DNA of 64,000 nt. Source: Phlebiopsis flavidoalba (taxonomy: Eukaryota > Basidiomycota > Agaricomycetes > Polyporales > Phanerochaetaceae). Shown here in pieces: positions 36,416 through 48,136 of this stretch. The stretch is taken from positions 186,001-250,000 of the forward strand of contig JAOCPU010000011.1 in the NCBI GenBank assembly GCA_035772785.1, given 5' to 3'. Every line of letters starts with the position of its first letter. Within the stretch, counting starts at the first letter, position 1. The notes beneath the pieces are model-generated. The model saw nothing but the letters and a program-made list of their open reading frames with translations, searched no databases and was not told the origin of the DNA. A program made the position numbers and the translations under genes.

Positions 36416-39164
36416 TTACGCAGACTCAGCGAGACGAGCCGTCTCACGGACCTCGCTCGTCTTAGTCTGGATATCCCGTGGAACTTCTCGACAGCCCTCT
36501 TCGCAGGGACTTCTCCACCGCCTCCGCATTTCTGCTACGCTCATACAACGCCCACGCGGGTCGCTTCCCGGCTACGCTCGCTCCCGTCTACCTCCCATCG
36601 CCCCGGGTGTGTCGCTCCTTGAGATCCCAAGAAGCCAGGCGCAGGACCTTACGCGCCTCCCTGCTGATCCGCGCCGCGTGTCCCTCGATGAACGTCTCCT
36701 CGGCATGACCCTCGTCTCCTTCGTGAGAGAGGGCGCGGATGCGGCGACCGACGGTCCGGGGGATTGTGCTCGGCAGCTCGAGAATGTGGTACGACGACAG
36801 TGCCCACAATGACGGTGCTGACGACGGGGACAACCCACTTGCGGGTCGACTCATTGCCAATGAGATCAGAGACACGGACAATGCCCTCGATGAGACCGCG
36901 GATTCCGAGAGTCTTTCCGCCAACCATGGTGAGCGCACCGACACCGGAGCTGAGCGAGGCGACGCTGAGTGCGGTCAAGGCGGTATCCTCGAGTCCTCCG
37001 CTCGCCTTCGTACCATCGGTGAAGTGAACCAAGAACTGGTGCTGGACGTCAAAGATGTCGAAGAATGTGGTCTCCAGCATACTCCGGTCGTTTGGGGCAA
37101 GGTCCAACCTCCCGAGACCAAGGCCCATGGTGCCGCCAGCAACGATGGCACGGTTGATAGACGGCGCGACTGCGGCGGCTGTTCTTGTCAACGGAGAACA
37201 TGGCCTCGCGGCATGAACACACGACGACGTGACCTTTCGACACCCTCCGGGAGGTGGTCTTCACCGAGAGACGTAATCTTGGTGACGCCTTCGCTGGTCG
37301 TGACGCGAGCCTCATCCTCGGCCAGCTTGACCGCGATGTCAAGGCTGCCCTCAAGGAGGACCTTGCGCACGTCTCTCGCATAATCCCAGAGGGCCGAAGA
37401 ATCCGGGATATGTGGGGAGATGCAGGCTTGCGGCTCGACCGTCAACGCCGAGCTTGCCAGAGCCAACGCGGTCGAGCGCGCCCGCCGCGAGCAGCCCTCC
37501 TTCGTACGCATGCCGGGTCCTGCTCGCGCCGGCATCCTCAACGCTCTCCAGACTCTCCTCCAGAGCCTCGCGGGCCGTTCTTCATCTTCTACGAGAACAG
37601 GTCGCGAGCGGTCGAGATCCGCGCGCGCCTTGTCAAGCTCGGTCCTGGGCCACAATCGCTCGTTGGCAGCCCACAAGGAGGTCGAACGTCGGAAAGCAGG
37701 TGCGCGAGGTAGGTGGTTGCCTGGGTGGGTGAGTTTCGACTTGGCGCGTTTGACGAGGACGAAGGAAAGAAGAGCGGACTCGAGGTTGTCGAAGGGCGAC
37801 GTGGTTGTTCTGCAAAGCGGCAGCAGAGTCGACGAAATGGACGAGATCTTCAGCGTCGTCGTAGCGTGGGGGGGCTGAGCTGCTTGATTTGCTCGAGAAT
37901 GAGTCGGCGACACTTGGCCTTATCCCGGATCTGATCTCGTACTTGTTGACGACAATGAAGAGGTAAGCCTTCTCGTTACTGGCAGTAAAGAGGAAGTCCT
38001 TCGCGGAAAGCGTGAAGTGGTTCTCTGCGGAGACGACAAACTTTTACGACAACATCAATCTCTTCTTGGCGGGCGAAGACCGCGGTAGTTTTGACGCTAT
38101 CTGTCGCGGTTGAGTCCAGGCGCATCTATGAGTGAAATGTCGACTACGCCGTTGCTAAGCAGTGACTTCGGTCGGAGGCCGAGCATCGGAAAGGTAGACC
38201 TTCAGCATCTGCTGCTCGTTCTCGTTCTCGGAAACGAATTGCTCTAGGTCAGAGATGCTAGCGCGAGTGAAAGTGGAGTCATTGTTGATGTCGTAAGTAA
38301 CGCCCTCCTTGAGGATATGGAGCTCCTCTTTTCCGCTGTTGTCCCGAGCGTCGTGAACCTCGCAGAAAGCAGTGGTGCAGGGCTGTTGGTCGATCGGCAT
38401 GACGTTGCGACGCAAGATCGCGTTGACGAAGGTCGACTTTCCGGCGTTCAGGTCACCGGTGACCAACACCTTCGACGATGTATCCTGAACACGAAGGCTC
38501 AGTTTGTCTATGTGCGACATCGCGGCGGAGATGCGGTCATCTAGGAGGTTGGCGATGGACGATTTCTCAAGTTGAGTGACGAGCGAAGCCGGGGAGGACG
38601 ATGAGCCATGGGACCCGAGCTTCAAGTCAAGACGGAAGACGTGGAAGTCGCTCGCCTCGGAAGGCGTGACGAGACGGTCCTCGTCACTCTCAGAGGCCTC
38701 TGGCTCCACCGTCTCGTCAGGGATGGTAGCGAGAGTGATGGAGCGAGTGAGGCCCCTTGCGGGGCGCGTTGACGACGACGTCGGCCTGGAAGGACGCATC
38801 ATCGGCGAAAGACAAAGAGCGGCGGGCACTCTTGCGACGCGAGGACTTGGGGCAGTCCTGGGGGAAGTGTCCTTCTTTTCGTCTGAATGGTCCTTGAGCT
38901 GGGGGTACCGGACCACCCAGGATTTCTGGCTAAAAGCACGGAGGTCCTGCAGAAGAGAAGTGGTGGCGCCGAGAGCATTGAGCAGTCTACAGTCCACTTA
39001 GCACGACGTAGGCTTATGTTTTCCGCGACGACGCACCTATCCTTTTGCTCAATGTACGCTCCCTGCACATCCTCCACCTTCAGCTGCTTCTCCCCGCTCG
39101 TAGACGCTTCCACAGGGGCGGGCGAAGAGACCTTGGGCTGCCCAGGAAAATACGTTTGCGACAT
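36416..39164 (-). CDS. FZO1: Mitofusin FZO1, mitochondrial outer-membrane fusion GTPase
   Basis: Dynamin-family GTPase that tethers and fuses mitochondrial outer membranes. The start at 39164 gives MSQTYFPGQPKVSSPAPVEA, then QLKVEDVQGAYIEQKDR. The G domain shows the P-loop VTGDLNAGKSTFVNAILRR (38410-38465), DQQPCTTAFCEVHDA (G2), DISLIDAPGLNRDS near 38120 (G3), AKDFLFTASNEKAYLFIVVN then KYE near 37950 (G4), and YDDAEDLVHFVDSAA near 37830. A helical region follows (ELDKARADLDRSRPVLE near 37610; LWDYARDVRKVLLEGSLDIA near 37390). Then come AVAGGTMGLG, LETTFFDIFDVQHQFLVHFT near 37070-37020, the membrane segment KWVVPVVSTVIVGTVV near 36840-36790, and the second coiled coil (ISREARKVLRLASWDLKE near 36620) to TAA at 36416. 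About eight frameshifts. Divergent from CDC43. Confidence 0.93.
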
Positions 39165-39649
39165 GGTGGATTGCCCAAAGGCGTTGAAGCAGAGTTAGGA
39201 TGGGCTGCAGCCGATACTGGCGGTCTGCTCGCGGGGATGGTGGTGGTTTACAGAGAAGATGCGCGAAGCGCCGACCTGGATGACACACACCGTTTTCAGC
39301 CGATTTGTTTATTCTCTTCCCTCGACGACGGCAACAATTGCTATACCTACTCTACGAATGAACCTATGGCTAGCAGAGCTTGAGAGCGAGTAGTATACGA
39401 ATCCAGAGGGTATCCAGTCAGAGAAGGAGGATCTGATTAAATAGACTGCGACTCACCCTTGCCTCGCGCTTTGATTAACACAGGCTTTGAGCGGTGCGTA
39501 CCCCACGTTCTCTTAATCAGTGCAGCCATCTGTAATCTGTGTTGGTATTGACGAATATGATTGTATTTTCCCCGCCGATTCGTGCGAGCAGCGAGCCTCG
39601 GTCGCTTGCGGTCCTCGCCAACCGACAGCCGCTCTCCTTCGACCCTAAC
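39165..39649. promoter_or_regulatory. Shared divergent promoter region, FZO1 / CDC43
   Basis: A 485-bp gap separates the two start codons. It presumably carries both promoters. No conserved motif could be assigned by eye. Confidence 0.4.
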
Positions 39650-41119
39650 ATGTCAGATCCTAGCCAAACGTCCCTTCCACCGCTCACCAAAGGCAGTCAT
39701 GCCTCGCACTGCAATCGTTGTCTACAAGGGCTACCACCTGGCCAAATCGAGGCGGACGCTTCGCGGTGCGCTTTAGAGATTGCGGTCTACCTCGCGCCAA
39801 AGCGTTTATGTTCCGAGCAGAGTTGCGATAGGCTTCTATAGCCTTGGTAGCCTCGATTTGCTGGGTCTACTTCAATCAAAGACGAATGAGTCTGAACGAG
39901 CAGCTTGGAATGAGTGGTTGTGGCAGCAGCAGGCGTGTTCGTCTTTCCGATGAGTTCTACACGCGGGCTAGCTCAATTGAGAGCTCATACCAGCCGGGCA
40001 ACACGGTACAGGATTCAAGGGTAGCACATATATGACTGGTAATGAGGGTTATACGGTAAGCTCAATACCCGTCGTCATGATAAGAGCATGCTCATTTATC
40101 GCATAGGAAGAGTACTCAGAATATGACACTCCAAACCTGATCATGTCATACACTGCGATCCTTTCGCTTGCCATTCTTCGGGATGACTTTTCCAAGCTTG
40201 ACCGAAGGGGTCTCATCAGGTTCGTTCAGTCATGTCAAAGAGAAGATGGAAGGTATGTTTGGAACCCCCTATTCGCACACTCGCCACTCATCTACCTAGT
40301 TTCTCTGCGTTACCCAACGGGGGCGAATCTGACCTTCGCTGTGTATACTGCGCGTTTGCTATCAGCAGTATGTTGAAACGATTGGTCAGGAGTGGACGTC
40401 GAACGCTCCTTAGCGTATATTCGTTGGTGCGAGGTATATTTTCACGCTTCTATCCTTTTGCACTTCTTGACCATCCGTTGCAGAGTTACGAAGGAGGCTA
40501 TGGCCAAACTCCTTACGGCGAGGCACTTGGAGGGACGACCTACTGTGCTCTGGCCTCGCTGCACCTCGCCCCGAATTCTAGCTCGCATATTGCAACGTGG
40601 TTCAGCCCCGCACATCGTTCGCGTACGATACGCTGGCTTGTACAAAATCAGGGCTCAGATGGCGGCTTTTCTGGGCGGGACGAATAAACTATCCGACGCA
40701 TGCTACTGTTTCTGGTGTGGAGCATCGCTAGCGGTAGGATCCCTTTCTTGAAAGTAACCCTCGCGATCTCACTCACCATAATGCAAGATTCTCGGTGTAC
40801 ACCAGTCAGTTGACAGCGAAGCTCTGGCCGGCTTCATCTCGCGATGTCAATTTAAGTTCGGCGGGATAGCGAAGGCTCCGGAAGCACGGCCTGGTATGAT
40901 TATTTCCACCGTCTATTCTGCGACCAGGGGTTGATCATAGATGATTTCAGATCCATATCATACTTACATGTCTGTTGCGGTAATGTCCTCCATACCGCCG
41001 CCGAATGCAACGGAATGCGGATGCTTGGACCTTGCCTGCTATGGACGTCCTCTGGAATGCCACAGAAGATACGGCTAGATGGCTAAGAACTCATGTTACA
41101 GAAAAAAGTGCCGATTGAT
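39650..41119 (+). CDS. CDC43: Geranylgeranyltransferase type I beta subunit
   Basis: The catalytic Zn-binding beta subunit attaches geranylgeranyl to CaaX proteins such as Rho GTPases. The start MSDPSQTSLPPLTKGSHASH (39650) leads to HCNRCLQGLPPGQIEADAS. Then LDLLGLLQSKTNESERAAWN at about 39851-39910, EYSEYDTPNLIMSYTAILSL near 40108-40170, ILRDDFSKLDRRGLIRFVQS then CQREDG, and DLRCVYCAFAISSMLNDW near 40335. The diagnostic repeat is SYEGGYGQTPYGEALGGTTY then CALASL at 40485-40560. TIRWLVQNQGSDGGFSGR, TNKLSDACYCFW, a late CQFKFGG repeat near 40850, DPYHTYMSVAVMS near 40950, and WTLPAMDVLWNATEDTARWL close the enzyme near 41090. TGA/TAA stops occur at about 41117. Frameshifts lie near 39760, 39940, 40260 and 40380. 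Confidence 0.9.
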
Positions 41120-41355
41120 AATAGAAACCACCGTCTGGTGAAAACGACGAGATGTCTCGCGCAAGATCCTTTGTGTGTCAGCCAAAAGGACTGGCCAACG
41201 TGAATCAGATCTGTCCTAGTTCCTCGCTTTCATTTGTACTTATTACATCTAATACACAAAAATCCGTTCGTTTACCTTCATATCCATCCGCCATCCATCC
41301 AATAGCGACACATCGGGCCCTCAGCATCAGGACCCAAGCATCTCCTCTCACAACC

Positions 41356-42770
41356 CTATTCCATCTGCGCCAGCCCATCGCGCATATACTCCTCAAAGAG
41401 CGCCTTGTAGTCCTTGTGCCAGCGACTGAGCGCGGGCCGGCCCTCGGCGACGTCGCCCGCGGCCCACACGACGCGGAGCTGGTCGACCTGCGGGCGCGTC
41501 TCGTTGTCGGGCACGAGGATGTAGAACTGGCCCTCCCGGACCTTGTCCAGCTGCGGGCGGGTCAGTGTGGGGTTGTCGTGGGGGGCGCGTGGGGCAACGG
41601 GCAAAGGAGAGGAGGCGGATGCGGGAGAGAGACGTACCATGTAGAGCACGGTCTCTTGCGATGTCCATGCCCCTGCGGGCTTCTCGGAGAGCGCGCCGTC
41701 TCCGGTCATGCCGGTGAAGGTCCATCCGGACTGGACGAGATTAGAGAAGAGTCATCTGGTAAAATACTGTACTTACATGAAAAGGTGAGCGGTTACGTTT
41801 GCGTGAGGAGTGTTGCGAAGTTCGTGGCGAGACCTTCGGTCAAGGATTTGACCGCGGCCTTCGACGCATTATATGCCGTGTTTCCTCTGTGAGTTTGTTA
41901 GAGATTGTTTCGCGTCGGATTGGTAGTGTACTTGCGGTGGGTTAGTGATGCCCTGCTTGGAACCCGTGTTGATGATCATGGGGGATTTTCTTGTGCAAGC
42001 ATCGAAGGAAAACGAAGGCATGCTGGACGTTGACGATACTAAAGAGCAGGGACATGAGAAATGATATTTTTTTCGGCTACATTGACTACAGTAGTACTCA
42101 CCCGAAGAGGTTGACCTCGAAGGTCTTGTGCCAGTTGTCGAGACCGGTCCATGATGTACCCTTGGGGCCAATGCCAGCATTGTTCATAAGAACAGCGACC
42201 TGGTTATCATGCGTGATTTAATATCGTTGCATTATGAGGACGAGTCCAATGGGGAAATCAAGTGACCACAAAGGGAAAGGATCGACACAGCGATCGACCT
42301 TCGGTTCGCGCGTATGAACGTGAGCACTGCAAGTCGCAGACTAGACGGGGCGATCTTCGACATCGCCGGACAGACGGAAGAGGAGAAAAAGCGGAGATAA
42401 ATTCTGCTTAAATACGTGTCCACTCACCTCTCCCCAGTTGTCGTAGATCTTGTCGCGAGAAACTGGGTGACAGATTCAAATTTGCTGACATCTGTCGGCA
42501 CGACCAGGACATTGGGCTCGCCGACAATTGCTGCGACCTGCTTGGCAGTTTCTAGCAGACCCGCCTCGTTGACGTCCGCAATGGCAACCTTCATGCCAAT
42601 CCTACACGCCGATTGCGATCAATTAGCGTGTTTGCGCAGACTTCATGGGTAAGGACACGCACTTTGCGAGCTCAACAGCTGCGGCAACGACCCAATACCA
42701 CTCCCTCCCCAGTAATCGCGGCGACGCGAGGTCGCATCGCGACCTTCATGTAGGACGGGATGGACGCCAT
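41356..42770 (-). CDS. Short-chain dehydrogenase/reductase (SDR), first copy
   Basis: Rossmann-fold NAD(P)-dependent oxidoreductase. From ATG at 42770: MASIPSYMKVAMRPRVAAIT, then (shifted) a G.GSGIG cofactor motif and AVELAK. Exon 2 reads IGMKVAIADVNEAGLLETAK and VLVVPTDVSKFESV (acidic residue after strand 2). Exon 3 reads VAVLMNNAGIGPKGTSWTGL and NWHKTFEVNLFG (NNAG motif) near 42200-42105. Then VNVQHAF, INTGSKQGITNPP, and GNTAYNASKAAVKSLTEGLA near 41890-41830 with the catalytic Tyr-x-x-x-Lys. The C-terminal part SGWTFTGMTGDGALSEKPAG and RWHKDYKALFEEYMRDGLAQ ends at 41356. At least five introns are inferred. An alternative upstream start at 42912 (MSLPKFFSRALSS, presequence-like) is possible. 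The substrate cannot be predicted. Confidence 0.87.
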
Positions 42771-45185
42771 CTACCGGCGCGATTGGGTTGTCGAACGCCC
42801 TGGACGACGCGGGTCGCAAAGGGGACGCCGAGGGCTGCCTGCTGCTACTACTGAGAAGGGGGTGGGCCATTGTGGAGGACAGAGCACGAGAGAAAAATTT
42901 GGGTAACGACACGAGGAAAAAGAAAGGCGAGTTTGTTTTATCGACCTGTATCTGAGGCTTATAACCACTTGTCCCACTCGCATCTCCCTACAGTGACTCT
43001 GACGTTACTAGATTACCTAATCAGGCGTCTACGCGCTCGGTCTACACGTGGATAGTGACGGTCTGGAGTCGTTCGTTATCGAGCTGTTTTAACCTTCTCG
43101 CTCACCAGCCGAACTTGAAGTTAGATGGTATACTTGCCTTGTCACCAGAACACACTCTACAATCCTTGAATATCCGATGATTTTAGACTGTCGAGGATTT
43201 TACGAACTGAAAAATGGGTGCTGCACGGGTATGACGTGAAAGTTGTGGGCGACCGTGGTGGACGTCAATCAACAACCCGGGGTCTAGACGATGGAAGTTC
43301 TGTCGGCATGGCAAGCTCAAAGGCCCCGTAGTAGGTACTTATTCCCAACCCGTGCCACTCACCTGACTGTTCTAGTACCCACCACCGCGTGTATTGAGCT
43401 GTGCCGGGCCAGTCGCAGATGGCCCGTTTGGACTCTCGGCCTGTTTGCCGGTATTCGGTGGAGGGAGCGTGTCCGACGTACATTGAGTAGACTGAACTGC
43501 CGACTGATGCGAAGATGAATGAATGAACTTTTGACATTGCCATTTTTCTTTGGAATGAAGACGAATTGTGGCGCCCAACTTGATTGCAGACCTGGCTCTT
43601 GAGGTTGAATGAATGTCGTGTGCTTTGAGGCCTCTCAGGTTTGGAATTTTGAGGGTTCCCTGGCGCCTAAGAATACAGCCACGCGCGTCGCGGTCCGTAG
43701 TTTCGACCATCTAAAGGCTTATTTTTATGCTACTAAATTCGTTGTGGCGACAGCTCAAGAGTTGAGGAAGAAGAGGACGAGCCGGATGATGAGCTCAATC
43801 TGAGTAGGAGTCCCCATACACGCCGACAGGACACTTAGGCGGCTCGCAAGGAGGCTGTGTTTCTGTGGATGACGACAAAGGACTGCACCGGCAGGTACTA
43901 GCATGAGTACAGGCTTGGCTAACACCGTCCAGTTAATTGGTATCATACGAAGAATATTTCTAGGGTGTTTTCAATACTATGGCTACTAGCAGGGACTGGG
44001 GACTGACAATCGAGACCGTCGTTGGTAGGATAAGTAATATTGAAAACGCACAAAGAAAGTAAGGGGTCTCCTCATGAGTCGGCCGTTCGCCGGGTGGCGC
44101 TAACGATGTAACTAGTATCGATGTGGCGCCTTCAAGTTGCGGGGCAGTGGCAAGTTGATGCCAGGCCCGTGGCCGAAAAAGCCCTCGAGTAAACAAAGAC
44201 ATGAGCGACCCTCGAGGCCATCTAAAAATGCATCTACGAACGGCAGCGAAACAAATATGCATCACATCTGACGGCACTCCCTGAATGTTCTGCGCGCGGA
44301 TTCCCACGGACAAGTTCACACGCGCGGTGACGAATGCTATCCATCGCTAAACACTGCATGGCGAGTGAGCATAATACGAGTAGGGGCTCTCAGTGGCTTC
44401 TTCTACCACTCCTCCAGGACAATGTAACGGCGATGATGGTACGGCTTATGGGTTACTAGTATGCAGCTCAGGTGGCCCACGATCGAGTTCCAAAGGATAG
44501 GTACATTACACCGCTATCACTGGTATGTCTCCGCTTCGATGTCTTCTGTGGCTGCATAGCCTCCACAGCCACTCTCGAGAATGGGATAATTTTAGTCGAA
44601 GCGATGTTGGGGATGGGCGGGACGCTGTTGGTGAACACTTCCTGTCCAGCCTGGCGGTGGCTCTGCTGCGCTGCCCCCTGTGAGGAATGCGCCACACATT
44701 CTCATGGGCTCTTGCTTGCGTTTGCAAATGAGAAACCGCGGAAACAAACAATACGCACCTACAATCCCCATCGACATAGCGCCTCACAAATGAGCATCAA
44801 TCACAATCACTTATAGCAAACTGCCCAGTTTGGGAGTGTGTGTTTGCACATCGCTCTCGTGGTATGGCTGGCTTGTAGGCTTCGTATCTAGGCGCAAAAC
44901 CATGGAGAATTCAGCGAAAACCCATTTCGCTGGAAATGCACAGCCAAGCCGTGATTCTCAGCTGGTAATTGGGAATCGGGATGCGCACTGCCGCACGCTC
45001 ACGCTCACACGCGTACCCCTCCTTCTTTATGCTGAGCATACGCGCATCTGTCAAAACGCGGTGCAAACCAATACAACAGGGTCGCGTCGCTTTGAAGCCA
45101 TCTTGTATGGTGAAAGCGATACTGGAGAACTATAATAGGTGGTGAGTGATGCATCATCCGCGTCCTCCAAGCTCTTGCCTTGAAC
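42771..45185. other. Unassigned stretch right of the first SDR
   Basis: About 2.4 kb without a recognised gene. It starts with the SDR promoter. Open frames up to 119 codons on both strands (e.g. 43372-43710, 43960-44319, 44472-44816) have no recognisable motifs. Confidence 0.35.
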
Positions 45186-45429
45186 CTAGAACTTACGTTC
45201 TCCGTCGCATCTGTCTAATGGGCCCAGTGGCGGATCGTCGGCGCGCGGTACAATCTTCCCAAACAGGACCACGATAGAGGCGCGTCCGGCGGAGGCGCCT
45301 GACGCGTGCTGCTTCGCACCGCAAAATGGGAGGTGGGCCGACGGGGGACCCTGGACGGAATACGCTTCTTCGGCGCCCGCGATACAGCTCTGCAATGAAT
45401 ACTTGGAGGAAAGGGTCAAGGCTATAGGA

Positions 45430-46422
45430 CCGATGTCAAACAGAATGTGAAAATGAAGTGAGCGAGGGTAAGCATCGGTTCTATCGACCTGAATGCACGA
45501 GACAGGAGCCCCCAGCAGAGGGACGACATGGGAAACAAGGCCCAACGCGTGTAGAAGTCATCGCGCGACACTGCATCAAGTACATTGCAGCCTGTGACGG
45601 GAAGCATACGAGATACACGGTTGACCTGTGCGGGACCGACACAGCAGACATTGCACGTCTGGTCAGCGTGGCATCGGGCGTCAGCGTCGGGGAACTATAA
45701 AAACGTCCACGCACCCATAGACATTCCCACCGTTTTGCATCGACGTGCCACGTCCGGAATACCTCTGTAATACCTCTTTACCCGCCGACCCCTCTTGGTG
45801 GACAGCGCCATGTCCGACTCGTTCACGACGCTATACGGTGCAACTCAGCGTCGTGAGTACATCTCTCCACAGTGTGCAACGCCCGCCCGCTGACCAGTCC
45901 CTCCCAGCGGGCCTGGAATGCCTAGGAAACCTCAACAATTTCCGGCGCCGATGTCCGTTCGCGCACGGTTCCCCCTGCGCACCTCGTCTCACGGATGGTC
46001 CGAGCACAGCGCCGTACGCCACGGGCGCGACGTTGAATGTGCACCCACAGATGTGGGGATGGGAGGGCTTCTTCGGAGATGGACCACACGAGCTACATGA
46101 CTGGCACTACGGCCCATGTACCCGAACAGTCGGGGATGCCCCCGGTGGTGAGTGACTGATTGTGTCGTAACTGCGTGCGCGGGGCCAAAACGACGCGCTT
46201 TGTAGGCTACCCACCACGCCAGCAGGAGAAAAGGTGTGGCCCAACCCACACCCCACTAGTGTTGTAGTCGCTAGCGACACCATCGACAAGGGCTGTTGCT
46301 GCAACCATTATGTAGGAGCAACGCTCGCCCCAGACAGAAGCCGACTTGGCTTGCGCCAGCTCGTCCTCGACGAGCTCGCTTTCCCCCCCCCACGGCTTTG
46401 CATTGATTATACCCCCCTTTGA
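45430..46422 (+). CDS. Possible hypothetical protein, frame-broken
   Basis: Not recognised. Segments with exon-like composition include KYIAACDGKHTRYTVDLCGT near 45580-45640 and LVSVASGVSVGEL; then CNTSLPADPSWWTAPCPTRS near 45765; LTDGPSTAPYATGATLNVHP then QMWGWEGFFGDGPHELHDWH near 45990-46110; and KVWPNPHPTSVVVASDTIDK near 46230 ending at a stop near 46422. Cys, Trp and His are frequent, as in secreted or metal-binding proteins, but no family was identified. The opposite strand at 45186-45545 also reads exon-like, so even the coding strand is uncertain. Confidence 0.3.
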
Positions 46423-46997
46423 CCCTTCTCTACTGTGCTTTGTGCTTTGTTTAACATCTCGCTATGCTTTCCGCATGTGACCCACTGACCATGGTCATCC
46501 CTCTCATGAACCTCTTCCAAGTTCGTCTCATACCACACGTCTCACGCCTTGAAATGCTCCTCACTCAGTATATTGTCAATGGACTCTTGTTATGTAGCTT
46601 ACTATGCCGCCTTTTTTGAACGTAAAATGATACCCCATATACCCCCATGTCTTCATCCCGGAGGAGTCAAGCCCCGTCGGCGGTACATAGTTCGCGGTGC
46701 CGCGAGGCATAGAAGCCGTCCGCGCACTGCCTGTGCTGAGAGGAGGCGCGCGGTGCAGTCGTTCATAGTTGTGGGAATATGAGGGGCGGTGACTGAAGAA
46801 CTCAAGTACCGACGAAGGTCCACCAACACATGCGCCGAGCGGTTGCGTCGGCGGGGGATGAAAGCTCCACAAAAGGAAGCCAGATGAGTATGGTGTGAGT
46901 GTGTCGGCGGAGAGTGGACGCCGACAGAGACAAGCAGACCCGCGATGGTCACACCGGAAAGACCGCGGACCGTGCCACGAATAGTAAGGTTTAGGGA
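46423..46997. other. Intergenic stretch, 3' flank of RPC9
   Basis: No gene seen in about 575 bp. A 98-codon minus-strand frame (46576-46872) has no family features. Confidence 0.35.
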
Positions 46998-47807
46998 CTA
47001 GTCGTCGTCAACGTCCAGATCGCCCTCAATTCCCTGCGCCCTCACCCGTGTCGTCGAAATACCACCTCGTTCGCGTCCTGTTCCCACGGCTCGTCCATGA
47101 ACGTATCTTCCGAATACACCACCTGTTCGACCTGCGCCTTGCCCGCTTCCCGCGGCGGCGTCCCCCCAGCGGACCTCCCGCCGACGGCTCAGGAGAGCGA
47201 CGCGGCGCACGGGTAGCGAGCATGTCGTCAATCTGCTCGCCGAAGCCGATCCTCGAGTTCCTCGATGATCTGCGCACGCACGCGTCAACGGCGGGCCTCG
47301 CTGCGGGGGCATATGTCAATATCTCACCACATAGAGTTTCGACCGGCTCCGTGGGCGCGAGGTTTACGATTTGCAGTTTCTCGGCCTTCGTGAGGTCGTA
47401 TGCACCGAGGCCCTGCGTCGAGCTGCGTGATGCCGGTCTCTGACTGCGAAGCGGTTGGTTGGTAATTCGCGGAGAGATATTGAATCGCCTTTACGCCGTG
47501 GCGTCAGGCTTCGGGGTTGAATGAAGAGACAATAGGAGGTGTAACCATTCTATTTCTATCGTCCGCAGATTCTGCACGACCTCTTCCTGCCACAGTGTGG
47601 TTCTTATTGGGAGAGCCCGACGCTTCCTCCTCTTTTTTGATGCGCAAAGCGGTCCGCGTTTTTGCGAGGATGGTCGCTCTCAAGCTCTCGCGGAGCAAAT
47701 TTAGAACTTCGTAGCTCGAAAGCAGGGCTCTGAGCGGGGATTTATGACCTGGATCGGACGTAAGAGACAGAGACAGGGGTGGGCCAGTGCCGAACACGCA
47801 CCTCCAT
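46998..47807 (-). CDS. RPC17: RNA polymerase III subunit RPC9 (C17), CGRP-RCP/HRDC-like fold
   Basis: RPC9/C17 pairs with C25 to form the Pol III stalk and helps recruit TFIIIB. The first exon appears to be just ATGGAG (47802-47807), followed by a 53-nt GT..AG intron (47749-47801), then VINPRS, a 1-base shift, and ALLSSYEVLNLLRE near 47720. Next, after an apparent internal intron, come NYQPLRSQ and GLGAYDLTKAEKLQIVNLAP then TEPVET near 47410-47350, the most diagnostic stretch. Shifted frames then give IIEELE.RL.EQIDDML near 47265-47225, and a Gly/Asp-rich tail with GDLDVDDD ends at 46998. The order and spacing follow the human and yeast proteins (start MEV...ALLSNYEV, centre LTKAEKLQ). Head-to-head with NOT2. 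Confidence 0.85.
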
Positions 47808-48136
47808 CGCGATTAACTGGATCCGGAGTATGCAAAGCGTGCGGGCGCGTTCAAGTATACCGATAGCAAAGGAGACAATGCGAAAGACGATACAAAGAGA
47901 GTCAATGTTAAATTAAGTTTATGCTGAATATTTCATGGATTGTAAAGACCTGGTCGGGCGGATGGTGGTGGTGGTGGCAGATCAAGCTGCAGACGACCCT
48001 GCGCCTGTCGTGCGAAAAGCCGCCTTGACCAATTTCTCCTCTTGTTTCAGGCGGCCTCTTTAAACCACAACTCGCCGTCTCGAATTTTGCGCATACACCT
48101 ACTTGTGCAGTACGCAGAAGCCTCGCAAAATCAGCC
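47808..48136. promoter_or_regulatory. Divergent promoter region RPC9 / NOT2
   Basis: About 330 bp between the two start codons. It holds a CCACC-repeat stretch near 47960 (seen as GGTGGTGGTGG on +). No further elements could be assigned. Confidence 0.35.

Noticed and set aside
37188..37913. 241-codon minus-strand frame and overlapping plus-strand frames at 36739-37878 as separate genes
   Set aside because: The minus-strand frame is part of FZO1 (LDKARADLDRS, LWDYARDVRKVLLEGSLD), broken by frameshifts; the plus-strand frames are shadows.
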